This document shows positions 8,224 to 17,457 of a DNA stretch of 64,000 bases, piece by piece (the stretch's first letter is position 1; each line of letters starts with the position of its first letter). The translations under genes were made by a program, and so were the position numbers. This DNA is from Fischerella muscicola SAG 1427-1 = PCC 73103 (GTDB lineage Bacteria; Cyanobacteriota; Cyanobacteriia; Cyanobacteriales; Nostocaceae): NCBI RefSeq assembly GCF_000317245.1, contig NZ_AJLJ01000494.1:1-64000 (forward strand), given 5' to 3'. The notes beneath the pieces are model-generated. The model saw only the letters and a list, made by a program, of their open reading frames with translations. It was not told where the DNA came from and ran no database searches.

Positions 8224-9645
8224 CTAATAAATTATTAACGAATTAATCATTGTTTGAGCTATTTCTAAATATTGCTCATATTCACTTTCTTCTGCTGTAT
8301 AGGTAATTATATAAACTTGATTATTTTTTAAAGCCCAAATAGCCATCCTTTTAATATTGTATCCTTCTTCCTTGCCGCTATAAATCACTTCATGAGCTGG
8401 TAAATTTGAAAGTTTAATAGGATGGGAATCATGAATTCTAGCATCAGTTAGAAATTGAACTATTTCATTCACAGATAAATTTGTATATTCCACTAAAGAA
8501 GTAGGTTCTTTCAAAGTTTCAACATTAATATTTACTTCTACTCTAGTTTTTTTGGTGGTATCTGTTGAGTTCGGCCAAAATTTAACTACATCTCCGGTAA
8601 ATGGATCGCCTATTTGTTGAATCTTCCAGGATTGAGGATATTTTATCCTAATACTATAAGTAGGATTCTCATAAATAGAGAATTCTGTATCTGCTGCTGA
8701 ATATTGCTTTTGTGGGTCGAATATTTGTATGATTTGTGGAATTGTCAAAGCTGTTATAAATAAAATGCTAGCAAGTAAAACTACTGGAATTACAAATTTT
8801 TTGCATAGTCTCCACTTTTGAGTACTCTTGATATCTGCAATTGCTTGTAATACTTCACTTGCAGATTGGTAGCGATCGCGGAAGTCATAGCTTACCATTC
8901 TGTCTAAAATATCTATAAGATGAGGTTTAATATGTTTAATATTTATTAGACCTCGCCAAAAAATCTTACTAGTATTCGGATGTCTTGGTAGGTGGTCGGG
9001 CAAAATACCTGTAAGAGCCTGGATCGCAATTAAACCTACAGCATAAATATCACTGTTAAATTTTGGTTGACCAGTATTTTGTTCATGGGGCATATAACCA
9101 GGAGTGCCAATAGCAATTGTTTTTCCTTGCATGTTGGCAGCTAATGCAGTGATTTGTTTGACTGCTCCAAAATCAATTAAAACTAACTTCCTATCGGTAG
9201 CACGTCTAATTAAATTTGCAGGTTTAATATCCCGGTGAATAACATTTTGTTGATGGACATACTTGAGTATATTTAATAAATCCTCTAAAAAAATTATTAG
9301 CTCTTCTTCACTCCATTTTCTACCTGCTTTTAGTTCTAGACTAAGAACATTACCTTCTATAAATTCCTGAACTAAATAAAAATCTTCATTTTCCTGAAAA
9401 TGGGCTAAAAGCCTTGGTATTTGGTCGTGGTTGCCTAATTGGTAAAGAACTTGCGCTTCCTGTTCAAATAAACGTTTAGCCGTTTGTAGAAGAAATGGAT
9501 CGCTAGACTTGGGTTTAAGCCGCTTGACAACGCAATAAGGATTACCAGGTAAATCCTTATCTTTAGCCAGATAAGTCTCAGCAAACCATCCTTTTCCTAA
9601 TTCTTTGATGATTTCGTAGCGCCCTCGAAGGGTTGTTCCTAACAT
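8224..9645 (-). CDS. Membrane Ser/Thr protein kinase with an extracytoplasmic PsbP/DcrB-like sensor
   Basis: The 473-residue protein has an N-terminal Hanks-type kinase (about 10-270) with the ATP Lys in CVVKRLKP, the catalytic loop VIHRDIKPANLI, DFG in LIDFGAVKQI and APE-like GTPGYMPHEQ. A single membrane helix (about 282-304, VIPVVLLASILFITALTI) follows, then about 165 residues outside the membrane: FSIYENPTYSIRIKYPQSW to YEQYLEIAQTMINSL. That part has the pattern of PsbP/DUF1795-like domains (YP.SW start, final helix ending in INSL). The layout suggests a periplasmic or luminal input controlling a cytoplasmic kinase. The domain assignment is by eye. The gene is transcribed toward the protease cluster and separated from it by about 255 bp. 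Confidence 0.85.
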   Translation of the reverse strand: MLGTTLRGRYEIIKELGKGWFAETYLAKDKDLPGNPYCVVKRLKPKSSDPFLLQTAKRLFEQEAQVLYQLGNHDQIPRLLAHFQENEDFYLVQEFIEGNVLSLELKAGRKWSEEELIIFLEDLLNILKYVHQQNVIHRDIKPANLIRRATDRKLVLIDFGAVKQITALAANMQGKTIAIGTPGYMPHEQNTGQPKFNSDIYAVGLIAIQALTGILPDHLPRHPNTSKIFWRGLINIKHIKPHLIDILDRMVSYDFRDRYQSASEVLQAIADIKSTQKWRLCKKFVIPVVLLASILFITALTIPQIIQIFDPQKQYSAADTEFSIYENPTYSIRIKYPQSWKIQQIGDPFTGDVVKFWPNSTDTTKKTRVEVNINVETLKEPTSLVEYTNLSVNEIVQFLTDARIHDSHPIKLSNLPAHEVIYSGKEEGYNIKRMAIWALKNNQVYIITYTAEESEYEQYLEIAQTMINSLIIY

Positions 9646-10035
9646 TCATTTGATCCAGGGTTACACATCTTCTGGTTTAAAAATAGGGGATAGGCAGTAG
9701 AGAATAGTTTTTTTGTGCTTTGTTGTAGGACTCTCCTGTAAATGACTAGTTTGCCAAAGAATTGGTTCAGCTTTTATACATTATTATTTGCTAGTTTTAG
9801 CAGACGGTGGAGATGGTTAGTTATTTTCTCAACTAGGTAATATTCAAGTTAAATATGCAATAGCCACTTAATTCTGATATATTACCTAATTTAGCAGAAT
9901 TTATATAACTGATACTCCCTAATGTCTGAAGGCAGTCTCAAGGAAAATAGGACTGCTCCTGCACCCTATACCCTTACACCCCTACATCCACTTTCAAATC
10001 AGGGAATTCTAGTTTCATAGTCAAGCAGCAATAAT
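9646..10035. other. Intergenic region, no gene seen
   Basis: This is the first part of a 970-bp gap between the kinase and the porin. I see no open frame with coding character here and no clear promoter motif. The rest of the gap holds a transposase remnant and a hairpin, listed separately. Confidence 0.5.
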
Positions 10036-10335
10036 AGAGCGAGATATTCAGTAAGAGATAGCTCAACTTTAACAACTTGGTTAAACAAGTATCACCAAGA
10101 GGGACGCTTGGAAATGATGAGAGGTGAAAAATCACTGAGAGCAACTCCCAAGATTACCTACACCAGTTTAAGCGATCGCGACTAGAGGAAAAACTAGAAT
10201 TTTCTAAAGGTTTTGCCAGCTATAGAGAAATTGTAGAGTGAGGCTTAGTACGAATTTCATACAGAAGTCAAATATAAGACAATTAATTTTTCTAAAAAAC
10301 TTCTTGTTTATACATTAATTTTACTAAAGCCATCT
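10036..10335 (+). pseudogene. Degraded IS630-family transposase remnant
   Basis: Three-frame reading gives a mosaic resembling the N-terminal half of IS630-type transposases. One frame gives ARERYSVRDSSTLTTWLNKY followed by HQEGRLEMMRG, a helix-turn-helix with the typical WL.KY...G pattern. A second frame gives RLEEKLEFSKGFASYREIVE, and a third gives YEFHTEVKYKTINF, matching the conserved sequence after the helix-turn-helix. At least two frameshifts and a stop separate the pieces, and the DDE catalytic part is absent. It is a fossil. I found no terminal repeats. Family assignment is from motif memory only. Confidence 0.6.
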
Positions 10336-10545
10336 TGTATAGAAAGATATCAACGATGTATAGTCATCCATAATCAACTCAGTTAACTTTCTGTTAAAAG
10401 TTCCCTATTAAGAGTTCCCGGTCTTCACGAGTAAGTCCATAACTCAAACTGGGTTCCTATATATCAATTTCAATAATTAGCTGTTATTAACAGGACAGAT
10501 ATAGCTTGTTAATGGAGATTGAACAAATCCTTACCATTAACTCGG

Positions 10546-10577
10546 TAACTCTTACCTTTTCAATCAAGTAAGAGTTA
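10546..10577 (+). promoter_or_regulatory. Hairpin in the leader of the SLH porin gene
   Basis: Perfect 10-bp arms taactcttac (10546-10555) and gtaagagtta (10568-10577) enclose a 12-nt loop. The 3' arm ends about 38 bp before the porin ATG at 10616. A U-poor tail follows, so it could be a leader structure or a weak terminator. Confidence 0.4.
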
Positions 10578-10615
10578 ATTTTGCATGACTTTTTTGAGTG
10601 TGAGGGTTTAATAGC

Positions 10616-10792
10616 ATGATAGGAAAAAAATATTTACTCGTAAATGGTGCTTCCGCAATTGTATTCTTTCTATCAATAACCGCGGCAGAAGCTGTTGAGC
10701 AGCCGATAATAGAAGAACAGATACTACAATCTACTAATACAAATGTAGCTCAGTTAAGTAAAAAAGAATTAATTCCATTAAAGAAAAAATAA
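10616..10792 (+). pseudogene. Detached signal-peptide segment of the SLH porin (frameshifted 5' part)
   Basis: The ATG at 10616 opens a 58-codon frame encoding a clear signal peptide (KKYLLVNGASAIVFFLSI then AAEA), a NVAQL stretch and a stop at 10790-10792. The downstream frame, shifted by one base, continues as EKIKADSLDWLEQN and runs without a stop into the SLH/porin body. The junction is the run of six A at 10784-10789. One more A would join the two into a normal SLH porin precursor. It is therefore the broken 5' end of the next gene, or an A-tract that slips, or a sequencing error. Confidence 0.7.
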
Positions 10793-10944
10793 AAGCAGAC
10801 TCTCTTGATTGGCTGGAACAAAATACTACTCTGCAATCAGATTTAAATTTTGATGTAGAACAATCAAGAAATTGGGTAAGTGATATTTCCCAGCAAAAAA
10901 ATGACGACAATACCTCAAGAAATAGCATTGAGCAAGTAACATCT

Positions 10945-12777
10945 GTGTCTCAATTATCGGATGTGCGACCTACTGATTGGGCTTTTCAAGCACTGCAATC
11001 TCTCGTAGAAAGATATGGCGTAATAGCTGGCTATCCAGATGGCACCTTCCGAGGAAATCGTCCGATAACCCGCTATGAATTTGCTGCGGGATTAAATGCA
11101 GCTTTGGACAAGATTAATGAACTTACTGTTGCTGGTACAGAAGATAAAGTTCGTAAAGAGGATTTAGTAACACTGCAAAAATTACAAGAAGAGTTTGCTG
11201 CTGAATTAACTGCCTTACGAGGTCGCGTTGATAATCTGGAAGCTCGTACAGCAGAAATAGCAGCCAATCAATTTTCGACAACTACAGTACTTGGAGGAGA
11301 AGTAATTTTTGCAGTGTCATCTGCTTTTGGAGGTGGCCCACCGGGAGGATGTAGTATTTTAGCAGATGATACTGGATTCTTTTTTAATACTGTTGTTCCA
11401 GGCAATGCACCTGGGAAAATAGCTCGCGATCGCAATACAAATGATGAGGTTGATTGTGGTGATAGAAAAAAACCATCAAGAAATACTGTTTTCTCTCACC
11501 TAGTACGCCTCGGATTACAAACTTCATTTACTGGTAAAGATGTTTTAAGAACTTATCTAACTACTGGTGATTTTGATGACGGTGGTTTTACAAACCCTGA
11601 GTCACTTAATACCTATATGGCTCGGTTTTCTCATCAAGCAGGATTAAATAATCAGGTTTTCTTAGACTTACTGGAATATCGATTTCCTGCTTTTAATGAC
11701 AAAGTTGTATTTTCTGTTATTCCCTTTGGGTTTGAGTTAAGCAGTGTACTTAGTGCGAATTCTCCCTACTTTGATACTGGCAGAGGTTCAATTTCCCGTT
11801 TTGGACAACTCAATCCAATTTTAAGAATAGGCGGACCAATGGATGCTGGGGTAGGTTTTGATTGGACAATTGCCGATCCTCTCAGACTACAAGTTGCTTA
11901 CGGTACTAGAAATAGTGGTGACTCTGAGCAAGGATTTCTCAGCGCAGACCATAGCACCCTTGGTGTACAGTTAGTAGTTAAACCGACTGAAAGGATTCTG
12001 ACAGGTATATCTTATGTAAATGCCTATTCCAGTGATGGTACGTTGGGAACATATACTGGTAGTGTTAACGCTGAAACTGCCGGTTTGTGGTCTGGTTCAT
12101 CGATTCCTGATAGTGTCTTAGGCAATCCTAACAATCCCAACACAAATGCAGGTGAAGATCCTTCTGGGTTTGGTCTTTGCTGTGGCAATTATATTGGGGA
12201 TTTACCAGCAAAAATTAATGCGGTTGGTGGTAGCTTTCAATGGCGCGTAACAGATCAACTAACTTTGGGAGCATGGGGAGGTTATACATTCACCAATTTC
12301 TTGGAAGCGCTTCCTAATGATCCTGCACTTGGTAACTCTGCTGGTAAAAAGCCATATGGTAATTCTGCTACATACCTATTTTCTCTAGGTATCTCAGATC
12401 CATTTGGTAGGGAAGGAGATTTATTTGGCTTTCTTTTTGGAATGCCACCAAAATTAGTATCTGCGGGGCCTGAAACACAAGGTACACCCGTACCCTTTTT
12501 TGAACAAGTAGTTAGAGAGGAAGATCCTACTCCGGTAACTGATAATAATGATAATCTCAATACTGTTGGAGAAAGAAACCCAGGTTCAGACACATTGCCT
12601 AAGAGAGTGGGAGTAAAAGATAAAGCTACTTCCCTACACTTTGAAGTTTTCTATCGCTTTAGGGTAAGTGATAATGTCTGGATTACACCTGGCTTTTTCG
12701 TTGTCACAAACCCAGGACATATTGCTGATAACGATACGATTTTCGTAGGTACTCTCCGGACTACCTTCCGCTTTTAG
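10945..12777 (+). CDS. SLH-domain outer-membrane porin, OprB type (body; signal peptide out of frame)
   Basis: Cyanobacterial porins of this type anchor to peptidoglycan by an N-terminal SLH domain and form a carbohydrate/OprB-like beta-barrel in the outer membrane. Seen here: SLH motif DVRPTDWAFQALQSLVERYG, GYPDGTFRGNRPITRYEFA, then a coiled coil (LRGRVDNLEARTAEIAA), then an Ile/Gly/Asp-rich barrel ending TTFRF, the terminal aromatic expected of a barrel. The longest in-frame start is GTG 10945, which would lack any signal peptide; the open frame reaches back to 10762 without an ATG. The signal peptide lies one frame away at 10616-10792. As it stands the protein could not be exported unless slippage or a miscalled base restores the frame. 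Confidence 0.85.
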   Translation: MSQLSDVRPTDWAFQALQSLVERYGVIAGYPDGTFRGNRPITRYEFAAGLNAALDKINELTVAGTEDKVRKEDLVTLQKLQEEFAAELTALRGRVDNLEARTAEIAANQFSTTTVLGGEVIFAVSSAFGGGPPGGCSILADDTGFFFNTVVPGNAPGKIARDRNTNDEVDCGDRKKPSRNTVFSHLVRLGLQTSFTGKDVLRTYLTTGDFDDGGFTNPESLNTYMARFSHQAGLNNQVFLDLLEYRFPAFNDKVVFSVIPFGFELSSVLSANSPYFDTGRGSISRFGQLNPILRIGGPMDAGVGFDWTIADPLRLQVAYGTRNSGDSEQGFLSADHSTLGVQLVVKPTERILTGISYVNAYSSDGTLGTYTGSVNAETAGLWSGSSIPDSVLGNPNNPNTNAGEDPSGFGLCCGNYIGDLPAKINAVGGSFQWRVTDQLTLGAWGGYTFTNFLEALPNDPALGNSAGKKPYGNSATYLFSLGISDPFGREGDLFGFLFGMPPKLVSAGPETQGTPVPFFEQVVREEDPTPVTDNNDNLNTVGERNPGSDTLPKRVGVKDKATSLHFEVFYRFRVSDNVWITPGFFVVTNPGHIADNDTIFVGTLRTTFRF

Positions 12778-12793
12778 AGCATGTTTTTGACAT

Positions 12794-12817
12794 TCCCACG
12801 GCTATCAGCGCGTGGGA
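12794..12817. terminator. Candidate bidirectional terminator hairpin
   Basis: Arms tcccacg and cgtggga with a 10-nt loop lie in the 63-bp gap between the convergent porin and binding-protein genes. There is no T-tract, so a weak call. Confidence 0.35.
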
Positions 12818-12840
12818 TGATTGGTTGATCTCCAGTCAAC

Positions 12841-14469
12841 TTATTTTTTGAGATTCTTATATATCAAAATTTGAGTAGGATCTAGTTGGACACCACTCAT
12901 ACCAGTTTGAGCGAAGACATAATCTTTACTTTGCCATAAAGGAATGTAAGGTATGTCTCGCGCCAATATATTTTGAATTTCTGCAAAAATTTGCTTCCGT
13001 GCTTCAGGGTTTTGTTCTTGTCGTTGTTTGTCAATCAGTTGATTCATCTGAGGATTATAGTAAAAAGAACCTTGAGATTGACTTCCCCCATTTTCACATC
13101 CCTTTTCTAGTGAACCTTTGTCACAAGATAGAAATGGCTGAATATAATTATCTGCATCCAAAAAATCAGGATACCAATCGAGTAAAAATGTTGGATATAA
13201 GCCTTTAGAAATGTTTTTAAAAGCAGTGGTAGACTCTACAGTATTTATTTCAAATTCCAGTAGACCATCCATTGTTTTTTTCGCAAGAGCTTTGATGACT
13301 ATTGCTGCTAAACTCCGAGTTGGAGAACCAGAAGGATACCAAATTTCAACTTTGGCTGGATTATCTTTGGAAAAGCCTGCTTTGATTAGCAATTCTTTAG
13401 CTTTTTGGATATTTCCATCACCATATTGCTCTTGAAAAACAGGTTGATAATCATTAAAGGCTTTTGGTATCAAACTATAAAGTGCTTCTGCTTGATCGTA
13501 TAATACTCGTTCATATATTAATGGACGGTTAACCATGGCGGCGATCGCACTTCTCACTGCTGGGTTATCCACTGGCTTTTGATTACGGTTGACAGCCAGA
13601 TAACTGACTACATTACCTTGATTAGGAATTGCTTGCCAAACCCCTTTTTTGGCACTCGCTTCCAAGCTACGAACCTGGTCTGGATCCATACTTAAGCCAG
13701 CTACATCCACAGCTTTTTTACGGAAGGCGTTATATAAATTTACACCACTGCTAAAAATTTGGACATTAATACCTTGATTTAATGGTTTTTCTCCCCAATA
13801 TTTCTCAAATACATCAAACTGTAATGAATCAGGGCCGAATTTTGTTAGTTTGTAAGGGCCAGTACCAACAAAAATATTTGGGGTAAATTTTCCTTCGCCA
13901 ATTTCATAAGCTTTTGGCGATAACGGACAAACACCAGCAAACGCCAGCAACGACGGGAATGCTGCAAATGGCTTTTTCAGCTTGATTGTTAATTCATATT
14001 CGCTTGTCGCTTTGGCTGACTCTACGATATCTCCCAGCAAGAAAGCAGGTTTACCCTTGTTTTCAATAAAACGGCGTATGGTAAAAGCCATTGCTTCCGC
14101 ATTAAAAGGAGTTCCATCGTGAAATACTACTCCTTGACGTAAGGGGATAGTATAAGTTAAACCATCTGGACTCACTTTCGGGAAGGCGGTAGCTAGCTGT
14201 GGTTTAATTTCTGTGCTTCCTGGTTCATAGGTGTAGAGGCGATCGCTTATGTTGTATACCAACGATAGTGATGCCAATTCGTAGGCATCAGATGGATCAA
14301 GAGTACGCGGTTTTAGTGTTGTACCAACAGTAATGCGACCATTACTAGATACTAATGTGTTTGTTTGGGAACTACTACCACAACCTACAACTAACAATAA
14401 ACACAGACAAACAGCCAACACTTGTGTTATCTGCACCCATCGTCTAGCAGACAAAAAAGACCAGTTCAT
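12841..14469 (-). CDS. ABC transporter substrate-binding lipoprotein, peptide family (SBP_bac_5)
   Basis: The 542-residue protein has a lipoprotein signal peptide ending LLLVVGC (lipobox, Cys about residue 30), so it is membrane-tethered in the periplasm. The body follows the DppA/OppA pattern: GTTLKPRTLDPSDAYE, YTIPLRQGVVFHDGTPFNAE, FVGTGPYKLTKF, VDVAGLSMDP, AVRSAIAAMVNRPLIYERV and a C-terminal IPLWQSKDYVF. It probably binds oligopeptides or a similar solute and passes it to a DppB-type permease; the one at 2552-3577 is a candidate partner. It stands alone here, without ATPase or permease next to it. Confidence 0.92.
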   Translation of the reverse strand: MNWSFLSARRWVQITQVLAVCLCLLLVVGCGSSSQTNTLVSSNGRITVGTTLKPRTLDPSDAYELASLSLVYNISDRLYTYEPGSTEIKPQLATAFPKVSPDGLTYTIPLRQGVVFHDGTPFNAEAMAFTIRRFIENKGKPAFLLGDIVESAKATSEYELTIKLKKPFAAFPSLLAFAGVCPLSPKAYEIGEGKFTPNIFVGTGPYKLTKFGPDSLQFDVFEKYWGEKPLNQGINVQIFSSGVNLYNAFRKKAVDVAGLSMDPDQVRSLEASAKKGVWQAIPNQGNVVSYLAVNRNQKPVDNPAVRSAIAAMVNRPLIYERVLYDQAEALYSLIPKAFNDYQPVFQEQYGDGNIQKAKELLIKAGFSKDNPAKVEIWYPSGSPTRSLAAIVIKALAKKTMDGLLEFEINTVESTTAFKNISKGLYPTFLLDWYPDFLDADNYIQPFLSCDKGSLEKGCENGGSQSQGSFYYNPQMNQLIDKQRQEQNPEARKQIFAEIQNILARDIPYIPLWQSKDYVFAQTGMSGVQLDPTQILIYKNLKK

Positions 14470-14999
14470 GGTATGGAATTTTGGAATAAGTGGTTTGTTA
14501 TTTTACTACATAATGTTAAAAACAGTTTTATTAATAATCGATACTTTGATTTTGAGATCAAAGAGAAAATTTACTCAGTAAGTTAAAATTTTTGGTCAAT
14601 CTAGAAACTTAATTTTGAGTTCAGTAAATTTGTTTTTAACATTAGCAAAATTAAATATAAATTAATACTATTTAATAATTACAAATGTTTAGTTTAATTA
14701 AGATTACAAAATAACAGAAGCTAGTCGTAAATTCGGATTTGATAGAAGAAGAGGTTTGTTAGGTCTTAGTAAACAGCTTGATCGTGCATTTTCCAGGTGT
14801 AAAACATTGAGGAGGAAGCTACAGACTAAGGAGTAGAGAGGGAATGGGGACGGAGAACTAACTTTTTTCGATGCTCTATACTCAATTCATCTCTATTTAT
14901 AATCTCCGTCCCTCTTTGTAGTCCCCGCTCTGTTTGTGATCCCATAGCTATAATGTACAAATCTCATTTGATACATAGATAAATGAGGTTTTCACGGTA
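14470..14999. other. Intergenic region with an imperfect inverted repeat
   Basis: This 530-bp gap has no convincing gene. The second half contains an imperfect inverted repeat, agaggga..ggacggaga (14836-14855) against tctccgtccctct (14903-14915), with a 6-bp insertion in the left arm. The first part is very AT-rich and probably includes the promoter of the minus-strand binding protein. Confidence 0.45.
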
Positions 15000-15380
15000 T
15001 TGCTAGCAATTAATTCTAGAGAATCTAACAGCGAGACTAAAAGTGTGAAGTACTTCTTTTTATCTGAAGGATGGACAGTTGGTAGAGTTTGGGCATCTGA
15101 AGGACTTTGGCAAATAACCGCATGGCGACGCCAACCAGATATTCAACGTATGAATATTTGTTTATTAGAACAAGGCGAAGTAATGTGGCTTTACAGAGTA
15201 GAAGATGCCATTATCACCGTAGAAGTGAAGCCAGCGATATCACCACAAACAAGTAGATCTACTCAAGCAATCGGTCAAGTCATACTGAGGCGATTAATGA
15301 GTGCTGAACAAGTTATAGAGCGCTTGGAGACTGCCTCAGCTAGGTGTCAGCTACAAAATATAGAATCTATCGTGCAGTAG
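15000..15380 (+). CDS. Conserved hypothetical protein (126 aa)
   Basis: I do not recognise a named family. The protein is soluble, without signal peptide or membrane helix. It has a compact N-terminal region with Trp-rich beta-like segments (FFLSEGWTVGRVWASEGLWQ, ITAWRRQPDIQ, VMWLYRVEDAIITVEV) and a helical C-terminus (QVILRRLMSAEQVIERLE). The frame starts at TTG 15000, 24 bp after an in-frame stop at 14976; no ATG precedes the conserved-looking part. It sits 360 bp upstream of psbB on the same strand, with a hairpin between them, so cotranscription is not evident. Confidence 0.65.
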   Translation: MLAINSRESNSETKSVKYFFLSEGWTVGRVWASEGLWQITAWRRQPDIQRMNICLLEQGEVMWLYRVEDAIITVEVKPAISPQTSRSTQAIGQVILRRLMSAEQVIERLETASARCQLQNIESIVQ

Positions 15381-15410
15381 AGATTAGAAATAAAAAATCA
15401 GGGGTTGATT

Positions 15411-15477
15411 GGTTAGTAGTTGGTCGTTGATTTTTTGTAACAAAAACGAAACAAAAGATAAGAACCAACTACTAACC
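15411..15477 (+). terminator. Inverted repeat downstream of the 126-aa gene, probable terminator
   Basis: Perfect 14-bp arms ggttagtagttggt (15411-15424) and accaactactaacc (15464-15477) enclose a 39-nt loop. The repeat resembles the STRR-type heptamers found elsewhere, so it may be a repeat element doubling as a terminator. Confidence 0.45.
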
Positions 15478-15739
15478 ACTATCTACCAACTAGTAACTAA
15501 GCTTAAGTGCCTTTATACCCTTGCAAACAGCTCCATCAATAGTTACACTTTTTTAAACATTCTCATTTTTACTTAGCGATCGCGACCTTGGGGTAAAACA
15601 CCCCAAAAGTTTTGTCTGTCGCTCAAGTAGCCACGCTGTCTGACTTTTAAGACCAAGCTGTGGAAAATTCAAGCTCTGGCAATAAAAAAACACAGAAAAA
15701 TTGTTTTGTAAACAAACTCATCGAGGAGGAGCGTAGTCG
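15478..15739 (+). promoter_or_regulatory. psbB upstream region with strong ribosome-binding site
   Basis: The gap from the inverted repeat to psbB presumably carries the psbB promoter. A strong purine-rich Shine-Dalgarno sequence, gaggagga (15723-15730), precedes the ATG at 15740. I could not pick a confident -35/-10 pair by eye. Confidence 0.45.
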
Positions 15740-17269
15740 ATGGGACTACCTTGGTACCGAGTACACACAGTCGTTCTGAATGATCCAGGACGACTGATTT
15801 CTGTACACTTGATGCACACAGCGTTGGTGGCAGGCTGGGCTGGTTCAATGGCTTTATATGAACTGGCTGTATATGATCCGAGTGACCCAGTTCTCAACCC
15901 CATGTGGCGTCAAGGTATGTTTGTGCTGCCCTTCATGGCACGCTTGGGTGTTGTAGGCTCTTGGGGTGGTTGGAACGTTACTGGCGAAACCAACTACGAT
16001 CCTGGTTTTTGGTCATTTGAAGGTGTAGCCGCCGCTCATATTGTTCTATCTGGTTTATTATTCCTAGCTGCTGTTTGGCACTGGGTTTTTTGGGATTTGG
16101 AACTATTTCAAGATCCCCGCACTGGTGAACCTGCTCTTGACTTGCCAAAAATGTTTGGCATTCACTTGTTCTTATCTGGTCTTCTCTGTTTTGGTTTTGG
16201 TGCTTTTCACCTTACCGGACTTTGGGGACCGGGAATGTGGGTGTCTGACGCCTACGGCTTAACTGGTCACATAGCACCAGTCGCACCAGAGTGGGGGCCA
16301 GATGGCTTTAACCCATTTAACCCTGGTGGTGTCGTAGCTCACCACATCGCCGCAGGCGTTGTCGGCATTATTGCTGGTTTATTCCACCTGACAGTCAGAC
16401 CACCCGAAAGGCTCTACAAAGCCCTACGGATGGGTAACATTGAAACCGTACTTTCTAGCAGTATTGCTGCTGTATTCTTTGCCGCTTTTGTCGTTGCTGG
16501 TACTATGTGGTACGGTAGCGCCACCACTCCAATCGAATTGTTTGGCCCTACCCGCTATCAGTGGGATCAAAGCTACTTTAAGCAAGAAATTCAGCGTCGC
16601 GTACAGACAAGTATTGCTTCCGGCGAGACTCCTTCGGAAGCTTGGTCACAAATTCCTGAAAAATTGGCATTCTACGATTATGTCGGCAATAGCCCCGCCA
16701 AGGGCGGTCTATTCCGTACAGGACCTATGGTTAAAGGTGATGGTATAGCTCAATCTTGGGTTGGTCATCCTGTATTCACAGATGCCGAAGGACGGGAATT
16801 AGAAGTACGTCGTTTGCCTAACTTCTTTGAAACCTTCCCTGTAATTCTGACCGATAAAGATGGTATTGTCCGTGCTGACATTCCTTTCCGTCGAGCAGAA
16901 TCTCAGAACAGCTTTGAGCAAAGTGGTGTGAAAGTTGCCTTCTATGGTGGTGACTTAAATGGTCAAAGCTTTACAGATCCCGCAGAAGTCAAGAAGTGGG
17001 CGCGTAAAGCTCAAGGCGGTGAAGTATTTGACTTCGATAGGGAAACTTTAAACTCTGATGGTGTATTCCGCACCAGTCCTAGAGGTTGGTTTACCTTTGG
17101 ACACGCCTGCTTTGCGTTGTTGTTCTTCTTTGGTCATATCTGGCACGGTTCTCGGACAATTTACCGAGACGTGTTTGCCGGTGTTGACCCAGACTTGGAA
17201 GAACAAGTTGAGTTTGGTGTATTTGCGAAAGTGGGTGACTTGTCCACTCGTAAGAAGGAAGCTGTTTAA
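15740..17269 (+). CDS. psbB: Photosystem II core antenna protein CP47
   Basis: CP47 binds chlorophyll a and passes excitation energy to the photosystem II reaction centre in the thylakoid membrane. The 509-residue length and start MGLPWYRVHTVVLNDPGRL are canonical. Six membrane helices are visible with His ligands for chlorophyll (VHLMHTALVAGWAG, AAHIVLSGLLFLAAVWHWVF, HHIAAGVVGIIAGLFHLTV, FGHACFALLFFFGHIWHG). The large luminal loop E lies between helices V and VI (about residues 257-450). It is followed 188 bp later by psbT, the usual cyanobacterial order. An excellent Shine-Dalgarno sequence precedes the ATG. Confidence 0.99.
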   Translation: MGLPWYRVHTVVLNDPGRLISVHLMHTALVAGWAGSMALYELAVYDPSDPVLNPMWRQGMFVLPFMARLGVVGSWGGWNVTGETNYDPGFWSFEGVAAAHIVLSGLLFLAAVWHWVFWDLELFQDPRTGEPALDLPKMFGIHLFLSGLLCFGFGAFHLTGLWGPGMWVSDAYGLTGHIAPVAPEWGPDGFNPFNPGGVVAHHIAAGVVGIIAGLFHLTVRPPERLYKALRMGNIETVLSSSIAAVFFAAFVVAGTMWYGSATTPIELFGPTRYQWDQSYFKQEIQRRVQTSIASGETPSEAWSQIPEKLAFYDYVGNSPAKGGLFRTGPMVKGDGIAQSWVGHPVFTDAEGRELEVRRLPNFFETFPVILTDKDGIVRADIPFRRAESQNSFEQSGVKVAFYGGDLNGQSFTDPAEVKKWARKAQGGEVFDFDRETLNSDGVFRTSPRGWFTFGHACFALLFFFGHIWHGSRTIYRDVFAGVDPDLEEQVEFGVFAKVGDLSTRKKEAV

Positions 17270-17282
17270 AGCCTAAAAGATT

Positions 17283-17308
17283 AGGGATTAGGTTATTTCC
17301 TAATCCCT
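17283..17308 (+). promoter_or_regulatory. Hairpin in the psbB-psbT spacer, followed by a TATAAT box
   Basis: Arms agggattagg and cctaatccct form a 10-bp stem with a 6-nt loop, 13 bp after the psbB stop. There is no T-tract, so it may protect the psbB 3' end rather than terminate. A TATAAT at 17317-17322 could be the -10 box of a separate psbT promoter; the -35 region is poor. Confidence 0.4.
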
Positions 17309-17457
17309 GAACTTGGTATAATACAGTTACTGCCGTGGGACACACGGTGGCTGCTTGCAGAGGGTAAAGTCAATTGACTCCCAGTGAAGCAAGAATCTCA
17401 TTTAGGCGTAATGCCCAGTGAGAATGTCAAAATTTCAGATATGCAGGGGCTTGTGAT

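Noticed and set aside
12282..12593. 103-codon minus-strand frame inside the porin gene
   Set aside because: Shadow of the porin coding strand with no family resemblance.
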